A stretch of 64,000 nucleotides of DNA from Panulirus ornatus (Eukaryota; Arthropoda; Malacostraca; Decapoda; Palinuridae), in NCBI RefSeq assembly GCF_036320965.1, contig NC_092276.1:9769298-9833297 (forward strand), read 5' to 3'. Each line of letters opens with the position of its first letter. Positions within the stretch are counted from its first letter, which is position 1. This document shows, in pieces, positions 1 through 10,254 of the stretch. Both the position numbers and the translations under genes were made by a program. The notes under the pieces were generated by a model, which was not told where the DNA came from, did not search any database, and saw nothing but the letters and a program-made list of their open reading frames with translations.

Positions 1-15
1 TCCTTTTGGGTACCG

Positions 16-38
16 TATATATATATATATATATATAT
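16..38. repeat. (TA)n microsatellite
   Basis: Uninterrupted TA dinucleotides. They end just before the left extension of the palindromic repeat at 71-282. Confidence 0.95.
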
Positions 39-39
39 T

Positions 40-276
40 GGAAAGGATCACAGTTTTGCGCGTGATCAAGATATTCCTATGAGTCCACGGGGAAAATGAA
101 ACACGAAAAGTTCCCAAGTGCACTTTCGTGTAATAATCACATCATCAGGGGAGACACAAGAGAGAAATATCAACTGACTGTTATATTTTTCTCTTGTGTC
201 TCCCCTGATGATGTGATTATTACACGAAAGTGCACTTGGGAACTTTTCGTGTTTCATTTTCCCCGTGGACTCATGG

Positions 277-282
<6 letters not shown>
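40..282. repeat. Palindromic dispersed repeat, copy 1 (100-bp inverted arms)
   Basis: The left arm 71-170 and right arm 183-282 are reverse complements with about 2 mismatches in 100 bases, around a 12-base centre (171-182). The left arm has an extra 31 bases (40-70, from GGAAAGGATC) that the right arm lacks; there the arm runs straight into (AT)n. A diverged single arm lies at about 4575-4655, so this is a dispersed family and not a local accident. No ORF beyond mirror-image frames and no transposase is visible. It could be a foldback or MITE-like non-autonomous element, or two copies inserted head to head. I recall similar palindromes in decapod assemblies but cannot verify that here. Confidence 0.8.

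Positions 283-336
<54 letters not shown>
279..336. repeat. (AT)n microsatellite
   Basis: AT dinucleotides begin exactly at the outer end of the right palindrome arm. Confidence 0.95.
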
Positions 337-339
<3 letters not shown>

Positions 340-874
340 CAAAGTGCATATGAACGCGCACCTACTTTTATTTCACCATTGTCTTTCGCAGTTAACAGAC
401 GCCCTTCAACTACGTTGAAACTGCGTTATTCTGTGGCAGTCTCATAATCAATTAATGACCATTAGGACTAGAATGACGAGAGCTTTTGATGGTTCGTACA
501 CCGCACCAAGGTGGTCGTGCTTCGATTCCGTTTTCTTCGTAGAAATTAGGCCATTAATGTCTTTTTTTTCCCCATGCCTACATTTCTCTTATGCTTGCGC
601 ACTCTTAGCGCATTCTGTTGTCCGATGAATGAGCTAATCTGTTGCTCCATTATCATGTATAGAACTACATATCCCATGGGTGTTGTCATACATCCCTGTC
701 TATGCAGTGTAGAGAATGTCTGTACCATACATTAGTTACCCCTTGATTTTTTTTTGGGGGGGGGAGTTATCTTTAATGAATGTGTAACATGACGTATTCT
801 GTGCGTGGCTTGAATTTCTATACCAAGACTCGTGTGCAATATTCAGCGCTCCTGCCGAGCCAGGGTATTTAGCT
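337..874. other. Non-genic spacer
   Basis: No coding signal is seen; the short frames here have no recognisable composition. A possible degenerate SINE head (480-531) is listed separately, and a short T-run followed by a G-run lies near 748-765. Confidence 0.5.
480..531 (+). mobile_element. Possible degenerate tRNA-derived SINE head
   Basis: The segment resembles the middle of a tRNA gene. It has CCGCACCAAGGTGG, which looks like an anticodon arm, and then GCTTCGATTCC, matching most of the B-box consensus GGTTCGANTCC. The A box is weak (AGCTTTTGATGG). No clean cloverleaf can be closed, so this is a decayed copy or chance. Confidence 0.3.
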
Positions 875-893
875 GCACACACACACACACACA
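875..893. repeat. (CA)n microsatellite
   Basis: A short run of CA dinucleotides. Confidence 0.9.
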
Positions 894-966
894 GAGTTTT
901 GCATTTGGTTTAATCCGGTTCAAGCTTAAACAGAAATCGCCATGTCCTTCATTATTGTTAAAACAT

Positions 967-1110
967 GTCAGAGCTTTACGAAATAGATTTGCCTCCCACG
1001 TCAGGGCTTTATGAAATAGATTTGCCTCCCACGTCAGGGCTTTATGAAATAGATTTCCCTCCCACGTCAGAGCTTTGTGAAATAGATTTCCCTCCCACGT
1101 CAGGGCTTTA
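967..1110. repeat. 33-bp tandem repeat, 4.4 copies
   Basis: Units start at 967, 1000, 1033, 1066 and 1099 (partial) with GTCAG(A/G)GCTTT and end CCTCCCAC. Copies differ at a few positions, for example GCC versus CCC in TTT(G/C)CCTCCC. The next array starts directly at the end of the partial fifth copy. Confidence 0.95.
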
Positions 1111-1305
1111 GGACCTTTGAAGCTACGACGAATTACTTCAGGACCTTTGAAGCTACGACGAATTACTTTAGGACCTTTGAAGCTACGACGAATTACTTTA
1201 GGACCTTTGAAGCTACGACGAATTACCTTAGGACCTTTGAAGCTACGACGAATTACTTTAGGACCTTTGAAGCTACGACGAATTACTTCAGGACCTTTGA
1301 ATACG
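1111..1305. repeat. 30-bp tandem repeat, 6.5 copies
   Basis: Units of exactly 30 bp start at 1111, 1141, 1171, 1201, 1231 and 1261, with a partial at 1291. Each begins GGACCTTTGAAGCTACG and ends ATTACTT(T/C)A. Because 30 is a multiple of three, the + strand shows an artefactual decapeptide (KLRRITLGPL type). The period equals that of the giant array at 8302-53714, but the sequences are unrelated. Confidence 0.95.
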
Positions 1306-1598
1306 TTTTAAGACCCACCAACCCCCTTCTTCCTGCCCCGATCCTCCGGGATCACCACGCACTCCCTTTATCCTCGAGGACATAGATTCACATCGAAGTA
1401 ACTCGGGCCAGCGTGAACGATAAGGTGATTTTATTCGGAGGATTACCCTCTGGCCCGCCACGCTTGATATGTACTGCCGTCCATGGGGGGGGAAAACACT
1501 GGTGGGGAAGTTGTGCTGTGAATATTATAACGAGGTATAGTGGGCCCTGACGCGAGGTGTGTTGCGATGGGCGGTGATCAATGCGACGGTCAGTGTTG
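1306..1598. other. Non-genic spacer
   Basis: Unique-looking sequence of fairly even composition. No ORF of note, RNA gene or repeat was recognised. Confidence 0.5.
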
Positions 1599-1746
1599 CA
1601 TGAGGAACGTATGTGTAAATACGTACTTAATGATCCATGAGGAACGTATATGTATACACGTACTTAACGTTCCATGAGAAACGTATATGTATATACGTAC
1701 TTAACGTTCCATGAGGAACGTATATGTATATACGTACTTAATGACT
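1599..1746. repeat. 37-bp tandem repeat, 4 copies
   Basis: Units start at 1599, 1636, 1673 and 1710 with CATGAGGAACGTAT. Each contains a self-complementary core of ACGTATATGTATATACGT type, with arms ACGTATA and TATACGT, so each unit can form a small hairpin. Confidence 0.93.
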
Positions 1747-2112
1747 TGCCTAGAAGGGCCCCCATCCTGTCTTCATGGTAACTCGGCAGGGCTCAGAGAG
1801 CAAGCCACGTCCACCTGTTAGGTCTGTAGACCATAAAGTGGTGAAGATGACGCCTTTGAGCATCTAACTAGGTAGTGCTTATTGTACACTAAGGGTGAGG
1901 TAGTGAGCTGGATTCCTGCCTGTCCAGGGTTGAGCGAGTGACAGAAGACTTCTGTGAAGCCATGAGCCTTCTTCTTCTTAGGTGTGAGCCATTGTTTCCT
2001 GAACGGCGTCATGCCTTACTGTGTGTTTGTCATCGCTTCTGTGGTGTCATGGCGAAGTCTTGAGTCACTCAGGTTTTCGAACTGAGAGACTGTCGGTGGT
2101 GGTGGTGGTCCG

Positions 2113-2116
<4 letters not shown>
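1747..2116. other. Non-genic spacer
   Basis: No repeat, RNA gene or convincing coding region was found. The minus-strand frame at 1818-2012 (64 codons) has no recognisable motif. Confidence 0.45.

Positions 2117-2174
<58 letters not shown>
2117..2174. repeat. (AG)n microsatellite
   Basis: AG dinucleotides, about 29 units. Confidence 0.95.
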
Positions 2175-2178
<4 letters not shown>

Positions 2179-2460
2179 AACAAACGCAAGAGATGAAGTA
2201 AACACTGGAAATGTATAGATTGAGATTTTCAAAACATATTGAAGTGTATAGCGAGAGTACTTGTGTATATGTAAATGTATACACCCTACATGTATATGTA
2301 TGCATCCTACATGTATATGAATACCTCCTGAATACCCACATAATTACGTAGTTTGTATTGGCGGCCATTGAGAAATAAATACAGCAGTCGAACCAGATGT
2401 ATATATAAAGACTGAAATGATGTGTTCACAGCAGTGAAAGAGCTTGGGGAAAAGGTCTCA
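2175..2460. other. TATA/TACATGTATA-rich spacer
   Basis: It contains a short degenerate repeat near 2276-2332, in which CCTACATGTATATG recurs twice about 25 bp apart. No coding signal was seen. Confidence 0.5.
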
Positions 2461-3130
2461 GTTGTAGCAGTGAAGTAGAGATGGGTTCTTCGGCAGTGTC
2501 TTGGGATCGGGATGTGTCTTATCCTTTGACCGGACCTTTGTCCCGTCGCTCGATGGAATTTCACCCAGGAACAACTGTGCTGTCTTCCTCATCACGTCTC
2601 GCGACGCGGTGCACAGGTAACACCTTCTCTCATCCAACACAGAACCCGACACAGACGTCGCTAAACCACTTCCACTCCTTCCCCCCACCACCGCACTCAA
2701 CGTGGGGCTCAACGCACTCAACACAAACACAATAGACGTGCCACTATCACAACGCCCCTTCATGGAAGTCCTATGCACTCGTTGCAAATCCCACAGCCAC
2801 ACTCCTCCACCGCACGCGCTATACTCCACACAGACATCACATCAGCTCCTCATCCACCTCATGCAGACTCGATACAGACCTTCTATCTCTAAACACAGCA
2901 GGCCCTCCGGATGGATAGATAGGGAGATGCCATCTAGTCTACTATCCTGCTCATACCAGAGGTCTTCCGAGTACACAGACCTCCTCGTGGACCATCAGGT
3001 CTTAGGTTATATGTCCTTCGATTGTACCCCAATCCAGTGCCCGCTCACACTGGGACTTCCACGCCATCATCAGAGGTCACACTCCTCCAATATCTCACAC
3101 TACCCCACTACTCCATAACCCTCCAACACA
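2461..3130 (+). other. C- and A-rich region with a 138-codon ORF, unidentified
   Basis: The + strand is strikingly rich in C and A (many CACC, CACA and CCTC words) for about 650 bases. The longest frame, 2702-3118, has 138 codons and encodes a Ser/His/Pro/Leu-rich peptide with RCKSHSHTPPPHALYST near its start. An overlapping minus-strand frame (2458-2829, 123 codons) is also open. Neither shows a motif I can name. The composition could reflect a decayed retroelement or an exon fragment. I make no functional call, and coding status is doubtful. Confidence 0.25.
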
Positions 3131-3322
3131 CTAGGAACGCTACTAGATGACTCTTCCCTTAGCCACACACCGCCATCCTATGTATCCTGGCTGATTCAAC
3201 CTGTCCGTCTCGAGTCCTACCCATTACATATAACACCTACCGTGAGAACACACTGTAAACGTAAAGAAAAACGGGAGATGATAATGTCCTCTTAGCTGAT
3301 GTGTCTGCTAGCCATACTCAGA

Positions 3323-3326
<4 letters not shown>
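3131..3326. other. Non-genic spacer
   Basis: It continues the C-rich character of the preceding region and then becomes AT-richer. Nothing was recognised. Confidence 0.4.

Positions 3327-3377
<51 letters not shown>
3327..3377. repeat. (CT)n microsatellite
   Basis: CT dinucleotides, about 25 units. Confidence 0.95.
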
Positions 3378-3381
<4 letters not shown>

Positions 3382-3575
3382 CCTACTCGTTCTTCGAGGA
3401 AAGTGGAGCGAAAAGGCCGCATTGATTCACTGCCCGACAAAAAACTCACAGAACACACTGCTCGCGCGTGGGTGTCACCACCGCTGCTGCAGCTGTGCAC
3501 CAGAAATAACCTCGTGAACAGGAAAATGAATAGCCTACTTTGCTAATGTTGATGGAAAGGCTGATAGTTCAAATG

Positions 3576-3587
3576 TCTATCTATCTA

Positions 3588-3674
<87 letters not shown>
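3576..3674. repeat. Compound (ATCT)n-(TA)n microsatellite
   Basis: About ten TCTA tetranucleotides pass directly into about 30 TA units. A short GTATATATATAT stretch follows, up to about 3686. Confidence 0.95.
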
Positions 3675-3686
<12 letters not shown>

Positions 3687-3695
3687 TTGTCTTTC

Positions 3696-3940
3696 TTTCA
3701 AACTATTCGCCATTTCTCGCATTAGCGAGGTAGCGTTAAGAACAGAGGACTGGGCCTTTGAGGGAATACCCTCACCTGGCCCAATTCTCTGTTCCTTCTT
3801 TTGAAAAATTAAAAAAAAAAAAACGAGAGGGGAGGACTTCCAGCCCCCCCGCTCCCTCCCCTTTTAGTCGCCTTCTACGACACGCAGGGAATACGTGGGA
3901 AGTATTGTTTCTCCCCTATCCCCAGGGATTTATATATATA
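3696..3940 (-). mobile_element. Dispersed repeat with retroelement-tail motif
   Basis: After the (TA)n tract comes CGCCATTTCTCGCATTAGCG, then AGGTAGCG. The same motif occurs near 5573, 54580 and 54828, twice in front of a non-LTR retrotransposon tail read on the minus strand. The body here is different: about 230 bases with a short A-run (about 3811-3823), an AGTCGCCTTCTACGACACGC word and a CCCCAGGGAT end, followed by another short TA run. I recall very similar sequence repeated in decapod genomes. I infer a non-autonomous repeat using the same 3' end; the orientation is inferred from the other tails. Confidence 0.6.
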
Positions 3941-3954
3941 TGTACCATAATCGT

Positions 3955-4330
3955 TTATAGATAACATATACACAGCAAATACATTGAGACAGGCGTCTCT
4001 GGTAGTATATACACATACCTGTCAAGTATATATATATTGGCATTATTGACAGGAAATATGGCCAAGGAAAACGTATCGATTACACGTATCTGACACATTT
4101 GCCTCCGTGTGATAGGCAAGCAAAGAAATGCTTGATGTGCAAGCTTGGGGAGAAGAGTGCACAGCGCGAGGGAGGTGGGGTAGGGAGCCCATGAACGCTG
4201 GCACCACACCACCCCCAGGAAAACCATGAAAACTCAAACCCAGTCGATTTTAATTAATATTCCCGATTGAATCCCGATGCTTAAAAGAGGTGGAAGGACA
4301 CGAGGGTGTAGAAGAGGCTGATGGAGATCA
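3955..4330. other. Non-genic spacer
   Basis: No RNA gene or repeat was recognised. Short overlapping minus-strand frames (3955-4237) lack identifiable motifs. Confidence 0.45.
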
Positions 4331-4392
4331 TGTGTTATTATTATCATTGTTATTATTATTATTGTTATCATTATTATTATTATTGCTATATT
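4331..4392. repeat. Imperfect (ATT)n microsatellite
   Basis: TTATTATTATCATTGTTATT-type trinucleotides with interruptions. Confidence 0.85.
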
Positions 4393-4499
4393 TCTGGTTG
4401 TTATTTTTACGAAGTCTTGCGTCATCTAATGCAGTTTTTCATGTATGTATTTTCAAATTTTGGTAAGTTAATGATCTGGTGAGGAAAATATACTTTATT

Positions 4500-4501
<2 letters not shown>

Positions 4502-4575
<74 letters not shown>
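4502..4575. repeat. (TA)n microsatellite
   Basis: About 37 TA units ending directly at the diverged palindrome arm. Confidence 0.95.
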
Positions 4576-4577
<2 letters not shown>

Positions 4578-4655
4578 CCTCGGGGAAATGAAACATGGCA
4601 GGTTCCCGAGTGCACTTTCATGCAATGATCATATCATCAGGGGAGAAACAAGGCT
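4575..4655. repeat. Palindromic dispersed repeat, copy 2 (single diverged arm)
   Basis: ATCCTCGGGGAAATGAAAC aligns with the left arm of copy 1 from about position 80, and similarity continues through GTGCACTTTC and ATCATCAGGGGAGA. Only one arm is present and it is clearly more diverged than the two arms of copy 1 are from each other. As in copy 1, the outer end abuts a long (TA)n tract. Confidence 0.75.
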
Positions 4656-4967
4656 GTTTGCTGATCTCATTCTTCGTCTGTTTTCCACTGACCACTGGCG
4701 AGCACCGATCATAGTCCAGTCATATCAGGATCAATATGATCATCATCATTTATGATCACTACCTTTGATCACAATTTCTATGATCATTGACTTGCTTTCA
4801 GTGGACTTGTGTCAGGATATGTGAAGTGGTCTGTGGTACATCGCTGTGGATGGTGTGGTCTGGTTTCGGTGGATTGCACAGGGCAGCTGGAGGGTGGATG
4901 GATGCATGCAAATGAGGCCATCATTCATCTCTTCCTGACATAACTCACTAACATCATATGACCCACA
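4656..4967. other. ATGATC-rich spacer
   Basis: Around 4720-4795 the words ATGATC and TGATCA recur at short, irregular intervals. No coding signal was seen. Confidence 0.5.
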
Positions 4968-5286
4968 ATGGGATGTAAAGCCCTATTTGAAATGAGTCTA
5001 TTAAATCGACTGCACTTACCAGTCGGAGATACACAAGCCTCCCCATTTAAGAAAAAGAAAATCTCGGAAGGAAAAATGAATCTATGTCTAAAATCTTGGA
5101 AAGACTTTTACTTACCAAGGAATAAACTCCAGGAAAAATCGCTTTTCTTGGATGTTAGTGAGGTTGAAGACCCAGAAGAAATGTGGAAGTTGTTGAGGAA
5201 CGAAGAGGAAAAGATTGAGGAAGAAACTTTGAGATATAAAGATGGAGATTGGCAGGCGAAAAAGGCACAGCTCTCGTCGGGCGAAT

Positions 5287-5347
<61 letters not shown>

Positions 5348-5459
5348 CTGCGGTAGTGAAGCAAGCGAAAAATTGTCAGAAATGGCTGGAAAACAAAAAG
5401 CCAAAAAGATATATAGGATATTAAGTCATAGATCTGGAGCGACTTGTGAAATAAAGTGA
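4968..5459 (+). CDS. Doubtful ORF, 163 codons, interrupted by (TA)n
   Basis: This is an ATG-started frame. Its first ~100 codons give a charged, protein-like peptide (DVSEVEDPEEMWKLLRN, then a Glu/Lys-rich stretch). About 20 alternating Tyr-Ile residues follow from the in-frame (TA)n tract at 5289-5345, and then a short basic tail with KQKAKKIYRILSHRSG. I recognise no family. A reverse-strand frame of 98 codons overlaps it. A microsatellite inside the frame makes a functional gene unlikely; a decayed exon or retroelement fragment is possible. Confidence 0.15.
5289..5345. repeat. (TA)n microsatellite
   Basis: About 28 TA units inside the doubtful ORF. Confidence 0.95.
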
Positions 5460-5479
5460 ATGTAGACAACTCTCAGAAC

Positions 5480-5502
5480 ATACACACAGACACACGCACA
5501 CA

Positions 5503-5555
<53 letters not shown>

Positions 5556-5562
5556 ACACACA
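5480..5562. repeat. (CA)n microsatellite
   Basis: CA dinucleotides, interrupted at the left by GACACACG and ACAGAC, then a long pure run. Confidence 0.95.
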
Positions 5563-5569
5563 AATACTT

Positions 5570-5600
5570 GTTCACCGTTTCCCGCCTGGTAAGGTAGCGG
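5570..5600 (-). mobile_element. Retroelement-tail motif, isolated
   Basis: CACCGTTTCCCGCCTGGTAAG followed by GTAGCGG matches the motif at 3708, 54580 and 54828. As elsewhere, a microsatellite lies on the left. The sequence to the right does not match the other copies, so only the extreme end is shared. Confidence 0.45.
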
Positions 5601-5777
5601 CCTGCCCACTATTATAGCCATTCTTCACCACCATTTTAACCCTTCACATCTCCCCATATTACCCGGACAACCTTAGTCCTCACAAAATATAATTTTCTCT
5701 GATGATATATCGCCCCAGCAGCCAGCAAATTTCTATCCTGCCAAGTAGATGGATGTATTATTGGCATCTGTGTTGGG
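5601..5777. other. Non-genic spacer
   Basis: AT-rich sequence in which nothing was recognised. Confidence 0.4.
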
Positions 5778-6136
5778 GGTAAGTCATCATGCGTCTTTGT
5801 ATATATACACACACTCTTATTTAGTTCGTTGAAGCGGCAAGTGGCACTGAACTCAGCATTCATGATGCACAATCTATCTACAAGAAAGTTTCTTTCAATA
5901 TCTTTAAAGGTAATGGCATCTTTGGCGTCTCATTGTGAGAAGCAACTGTGTGTGTGTGTGTGTGTGTGAGGGGTGGGGGATTAGTCACCATGCGTCTATA
6001 TGTATATACACACACGTCATTATTTCGTTGAAGCGGCAAGTGGCATTGAACTCCTCTTTCATGGTACACGATCTGTCTTCAAGACATTTTCGTTCAGTAT
6101 CTTTAAAGGTAATGGCATCTTTGGCGTCTCAGGGTG
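5778..6136. repeat. Direct duplication of about 165 bp, offset 200 bp
   Basis: Segments 5778-5935 and 5978-6136 share the anchors CATGCGTCT, CGTTGAAGCGGCAAGTGGCA and ATCTTTAAAGGTAATGGCAT, then TTTGGCGTCTCA. Divergence is moderate, with indels. The 42 bases between hold a (GT)n tract (5948-5968). The right copy is followed by a short (AG)n run (6137-6154). Confidence 0.88.
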
Positions 6137-6154
6137 TGGGAGAGAGAGAGAGAG

Positions 6155-7960
6155 TGTGACACCCTCTCTTGCCCTGTTTTTGATGTAGTTGTGACTGCTA
6201 ATGCTTAGCATATTCGTCATACTTACTGATGCGTTTGCGCTTAATTACTAGTGCTACACTGTCTTCACTTTTATAGTTACACTTTATTGTGTACAATTCT
6301 TTATCACAAAGCTCTCGATTATTCTCCAGAGACCAATGCACCGAGAGGAGATTTTACCTCGTAAGAAATCGAATCAGTCGATCACACATAATGGCCTAAA
6401 AAAATGATATACAAGACCTGAGGTGCTGGAAAACTGCTATGTGAAACACCTGAGGATTATACTGATATAGGTGTAGACGAAGACACGAGTAGATGATAGA
6501 GACAAGGGAATAATGTAGAACGGAAAGAAGAAATAATGAATGACAGAATAAGAGGATGATTAACGAGATGTTGCAAGAAGGACGTAGCTCTTTCTTTTAA
6601 CAATCTACCTCCAGGACTTCAGCCTCCCAGCGGAGCCGCGTCTTTTGTCACCGCGCTTCGTATACCATCCCTATCCATCTTGCTGTCCACATTGGGTCGT
6701 GACGTACAGGAGAAGGAGATAAGGCGAGCGAAATGGAGAGGGGAGAAGAGCGGATCGAAACGTATATAATCGTCACTGGTTCTGTTGTGAGTTCTGATGC
6801 GCGGAGAATATTCTGTGCTTGGACTAGAAGCCACGTGTGAGACAAAGCTAGAGAGTTCAGAATTAGATAGTGAATTCCACGAACCATTTGTCTAACGTCC
6901 GTCTCCAAGCGCTTGCTAAAGACAAGGGCTTGTGAAGGCGCCGAGCGTCGAGTGGAGGAAAACGAAGAGCCTTTTTTCCCCTGTCATGTTTGACGCGGGG
7001 GTGAAGAGACGTCCCTCATAACTTTGTACACCGCGAACACCCCGATCAAGATTGATGGGGATTATCTGGCTCGCCCCCTGGTGGCTGCTGTGTGGCAGAG
7101 GCGAGGATAGAAGGGGCTCCCTGGGTGAGGGACGAGATGAAACGACAGTGTCGTTAGAGCCATGTAGGAGCACCTACCTGAAGCCTGGACTTCTTACTGC
7201 AGGATATATTCGGATCCTGCTCACTGGGGTGCGTGGGGTGGTAATAAGAGTTCCTGGAGGAGATAGAGACGTTCTCTGCCCTAATGATGATATAGCAGTG
7301 GGCTTAGGGTAGTCGAGTCCTGAAAGAGATGATGACGGAGGCGGTGTCGCATCCTGAAGCAGAATGAGCCTATGGTCAACGCCATACCATTAGACTCGCT
7401 CTGCCTTAGCAGCATGGTGAGGTCTCGGGGTTATTTTGAGAATGATGGTCGGGGCGCAGCGGTGTTGACCCACACAGATGGGGACATCAGTCACGAGTGA
7501 TAGCTACAGCTACGGGGTTATGTGACGCAACGCTTACCATAGGAGATAAGGGCGAGGAGTGTAAGTGAGCAGAAGCTCTGGCACGTCATGGGTTTTGTGG
7601 ACAGTCAACAAACTGAATGTTGGCTCTTTTATCTCTCCAAGTCAACTTGATAGGCTCAAGATCTTTCTCATAAACGTATTTGGCCTCAGTCTCATCTCAG
7701 CCCCTAGGACGATATTTCTATATAGCCTGTAAGGTGTTCACGACCAAATAGACTTCAGTCAAGCATCACGAACGATGGAAATTTGCTCTTGCGCGAGAGC
7801 AAAAGGCGTTGATGATGAGGAGGGAAGAAGAAGAGTTCCCGCTCCATCAAGTCGGCTTTAACCGCACGGTCTGTGTTTTTGTACGCGGTGTTGTGTCAGG
7901 ACGCGTTGGAGGCAGAGTTTTTAAAAAAGTGGCCAAGATGCGCGAGGTGTGGCAGAGAGT
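6155..7960. other. 1.8 kb non-genic spacer
   Basis: Mixed-composition sequence in both orientations. The longest frames (6648-6908 minus, 7052-7312 plus, both 86 codons) show no domain or motif I can name and have no supporting splice or start context. No repeats were found beyond short purine-rich patches. Confidence 0.45.

Positions 7961-8026
<66 letters not shown>
7961..8026. repeat. (AG)n microsatellite
   Basis: AG dinucleotides, about 33 units. Confidence 0.95.
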
Positions 8027-8029
<3 letters not shown>

Positions 8030-8301
8030 GAACATAAGTAAAAAAAAAAGAAAAGAGTCGCACGAAAGCTGGGGGGAAAGATAAGGATGAGGAAAAGAGT
8101 CGTAAAATCGCAGACAGATAAGAAATGGGTAAAAAAATATATTTAAAGAGGAGAAAACGAAAGGCAGAGATATAGGGAGTATGAGTAAAAAGAAAACGGA
8201 TACAGCACACACTGCTCTACCTCTAAGCACACCTGCTGTACACCCTGTAGCTCTGTACTCTAGTCTATTACCCCGTCTATTGCCGTCCATTTTCACAAAA
8301 T
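8027..8301. other. Left flank of the giant array
   Basis: Purine-rich (A-runs, GAAAAGAG words) up to about 8200, then CT-rich unique sequence ending TTTTCACAAAATC. The first recognisable monomer follows. No target-site duplication matching the right flank (GAATTCGTTC) is visible. Confidence 0.6.
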
Positions 8302-10040
8302 CGACATCAATAGATGATATTAAGGAAATAACGAGATCAACAGATGATATTAAGGATATATTGAGATCGAGATGATACTAAGGAAATATCGAGATCAACA
8401 GATGATAATAAGGAAATATTGAGATCAACAGATGACATTAAGGATATATCGAGTTCAACAGATGATATTAAGGAAATATTGAGAACAACAGACGATATTA
8501 AGAAAATATTGAGATCAACAGATGATATTAAGAAAATATCGATATCAACAGATGATATTAAGGAAATATCGAGATCAACAGATGATATTAAGGAAATATT
8601 GAGATCAAAAGATGATATTAAGGAAATATTGATATCAACAGATGATATTAAGGAAATATTGATACCAACAGATGATATTAAGGAAATATCAAGAGGAACA
8701 GATGATATTAAGGAAATATCAAAATCAACAGTTGCTATTAAGGAAATATCGAGATCAACAGATGATATTAAGGAAATATTGAGATCAACAGATGATATTA
8801 AGGAAATATTGAGATCAATAGATGATATTAAGGAAATACTGAGATCAACAGATGATATTAAGGAAATAAGGAAATCAACAGATGATATTAAGGAAATATT
8901 GAGATCAGCAGATGATATTAAGGAAATATTGAGATCAACAGATGATATTAACGAAATATTGATATCAACAGATGATATTAAGCAAATATTGAGATCAACA
9001 GACGATATTAAGGAAATATTGAGATCAAACGATGATATTAAGGAAATATTGAGATTAACAGATGATATTAAGGAAATATTGAGATCAACAGATGATATTA
9101 AGGAAATATTGAGATCAACAGATGATATTAAGGAAATATCGAGATCAACAGATGACAATAAGGAAATACCGATATCAAACGGATGATATTAAGGAAATAT
9201 GAAGATCAACAGATGATTTTAAGGAAATATTGAGATCAACAGATGATATTAAGGAAATAATGAGATCAACAGCTGATATTAAGGTAATATTGAGATCAAC
9301 AGATGATATTAAGGTAATATTGAGGTAAAGATGATTTTAAGGAAATATTGAGATCAACAGATAATATTAAGGAAGTAATGAGATCAACAGATGATATTAA
9401 GGTAATATTGAGATCAACAGATGATATTAAGGTAATATTGAGATAAACAGATGATATTAAGGACATATTGAGATCAAGATATGATATTAAAGATATATTA
9501 AGATCAGCAGATGATATTAAGGAAATATCATGATCAACAGATGATAATAAGGAAATACTGAGACCAACAGATGATATTAAGGTAGTATTGAGATCAACAG
9601 ATAATATTAAGGAAATAATGAGATCAACAGATATTAAGGAAATATTAAGACCAACAGATGATATTAAGGAAATATTGAGATCAACTGATGATATTAAGGA
9701 TATATTGAGATCAACAGATGATATTAAGGAAATATTGAGATTAACAGATAATATTAAGGAAATATTGAGATCAACAGATGATATTAAGGAAATATTGAGT
9801 TCAACAGATGATATTCAGGAAATATTGAGATCAACAGATGATATTAAGGAAATATTGAGGTCAAAAGATGACATTAAGGAAATATTGAGATCAAAAGATG
9901 ATATTCAGGAAATATCGAGATGAACAGATGATATTAAGGAAATATCAAGATCAACAGATGATATTAAGGAAATATTGAGATCAACAGATGATATTAAGGA
10001 AATATTGAGATCAACAGATGATATTAAGAAAATATTGAGA
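8302..10040. repeat. Array left edge: diverged monomers
   Basis: Most of the ~58 units carry at least one substitution (for example GAACAACAG, GATACCAAC, GGAACAG, TAAGGAAATAAGG), and several indels shift phase near 9180 and 9330. Homogeneous monomers start only after about 10250. Confidence 0.85.
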
Positions 10041-10254
10041 TCAACAGATGATACTAAGGGAAATATCGAGATCCATAGATAATATTAAGGAAATATCAAG
10101 ATCAACAGATGATATTAAGGAAATACTGAGATCAACAGATGATGTTAATGTAATATTTAGATCAACAGATGATATTAAGGAAATATTGAGATCAACAGAT
10201 GATATTAAGGAAATATTGAGATCAACAGATAATATTAAGGACATTTTGAGATCA

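Noticed and set aside
66..338. Two homologous small ORFs on opposite strands
   Set aside because: The near-identical peptides arise because the sequence is a palindrome. There is no independent coding evidence.
1117..1311. Basic KLRRITLGPL repeat peptide
   Set aside because: It is a by-product of the 30-bp tandem array; there are no other gene features around it.
5095..5125. Minus-strand splice donor (TTGGTAAGTAAAAG)
   Set aside because: It matches the donor consensus, but the would-be exon is the reverse frame of a microsatellite-containing ORF and no partner acceptor or second exon is supported.
4968..5459. Membrane protein with a Tyr-Ile transmembrane stretch
   Set aside because: The alternating Tyr-Ile run is the translation of a (TA)n microsatellite. 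Similar runs occur at every TA tract in the window.
7360..7440. Possible minus-strand tRNA-like segment
   Set aside because: Only loose resemblance to A-box-like words. No B box at proper spacing and no cloverleaf could be formed.
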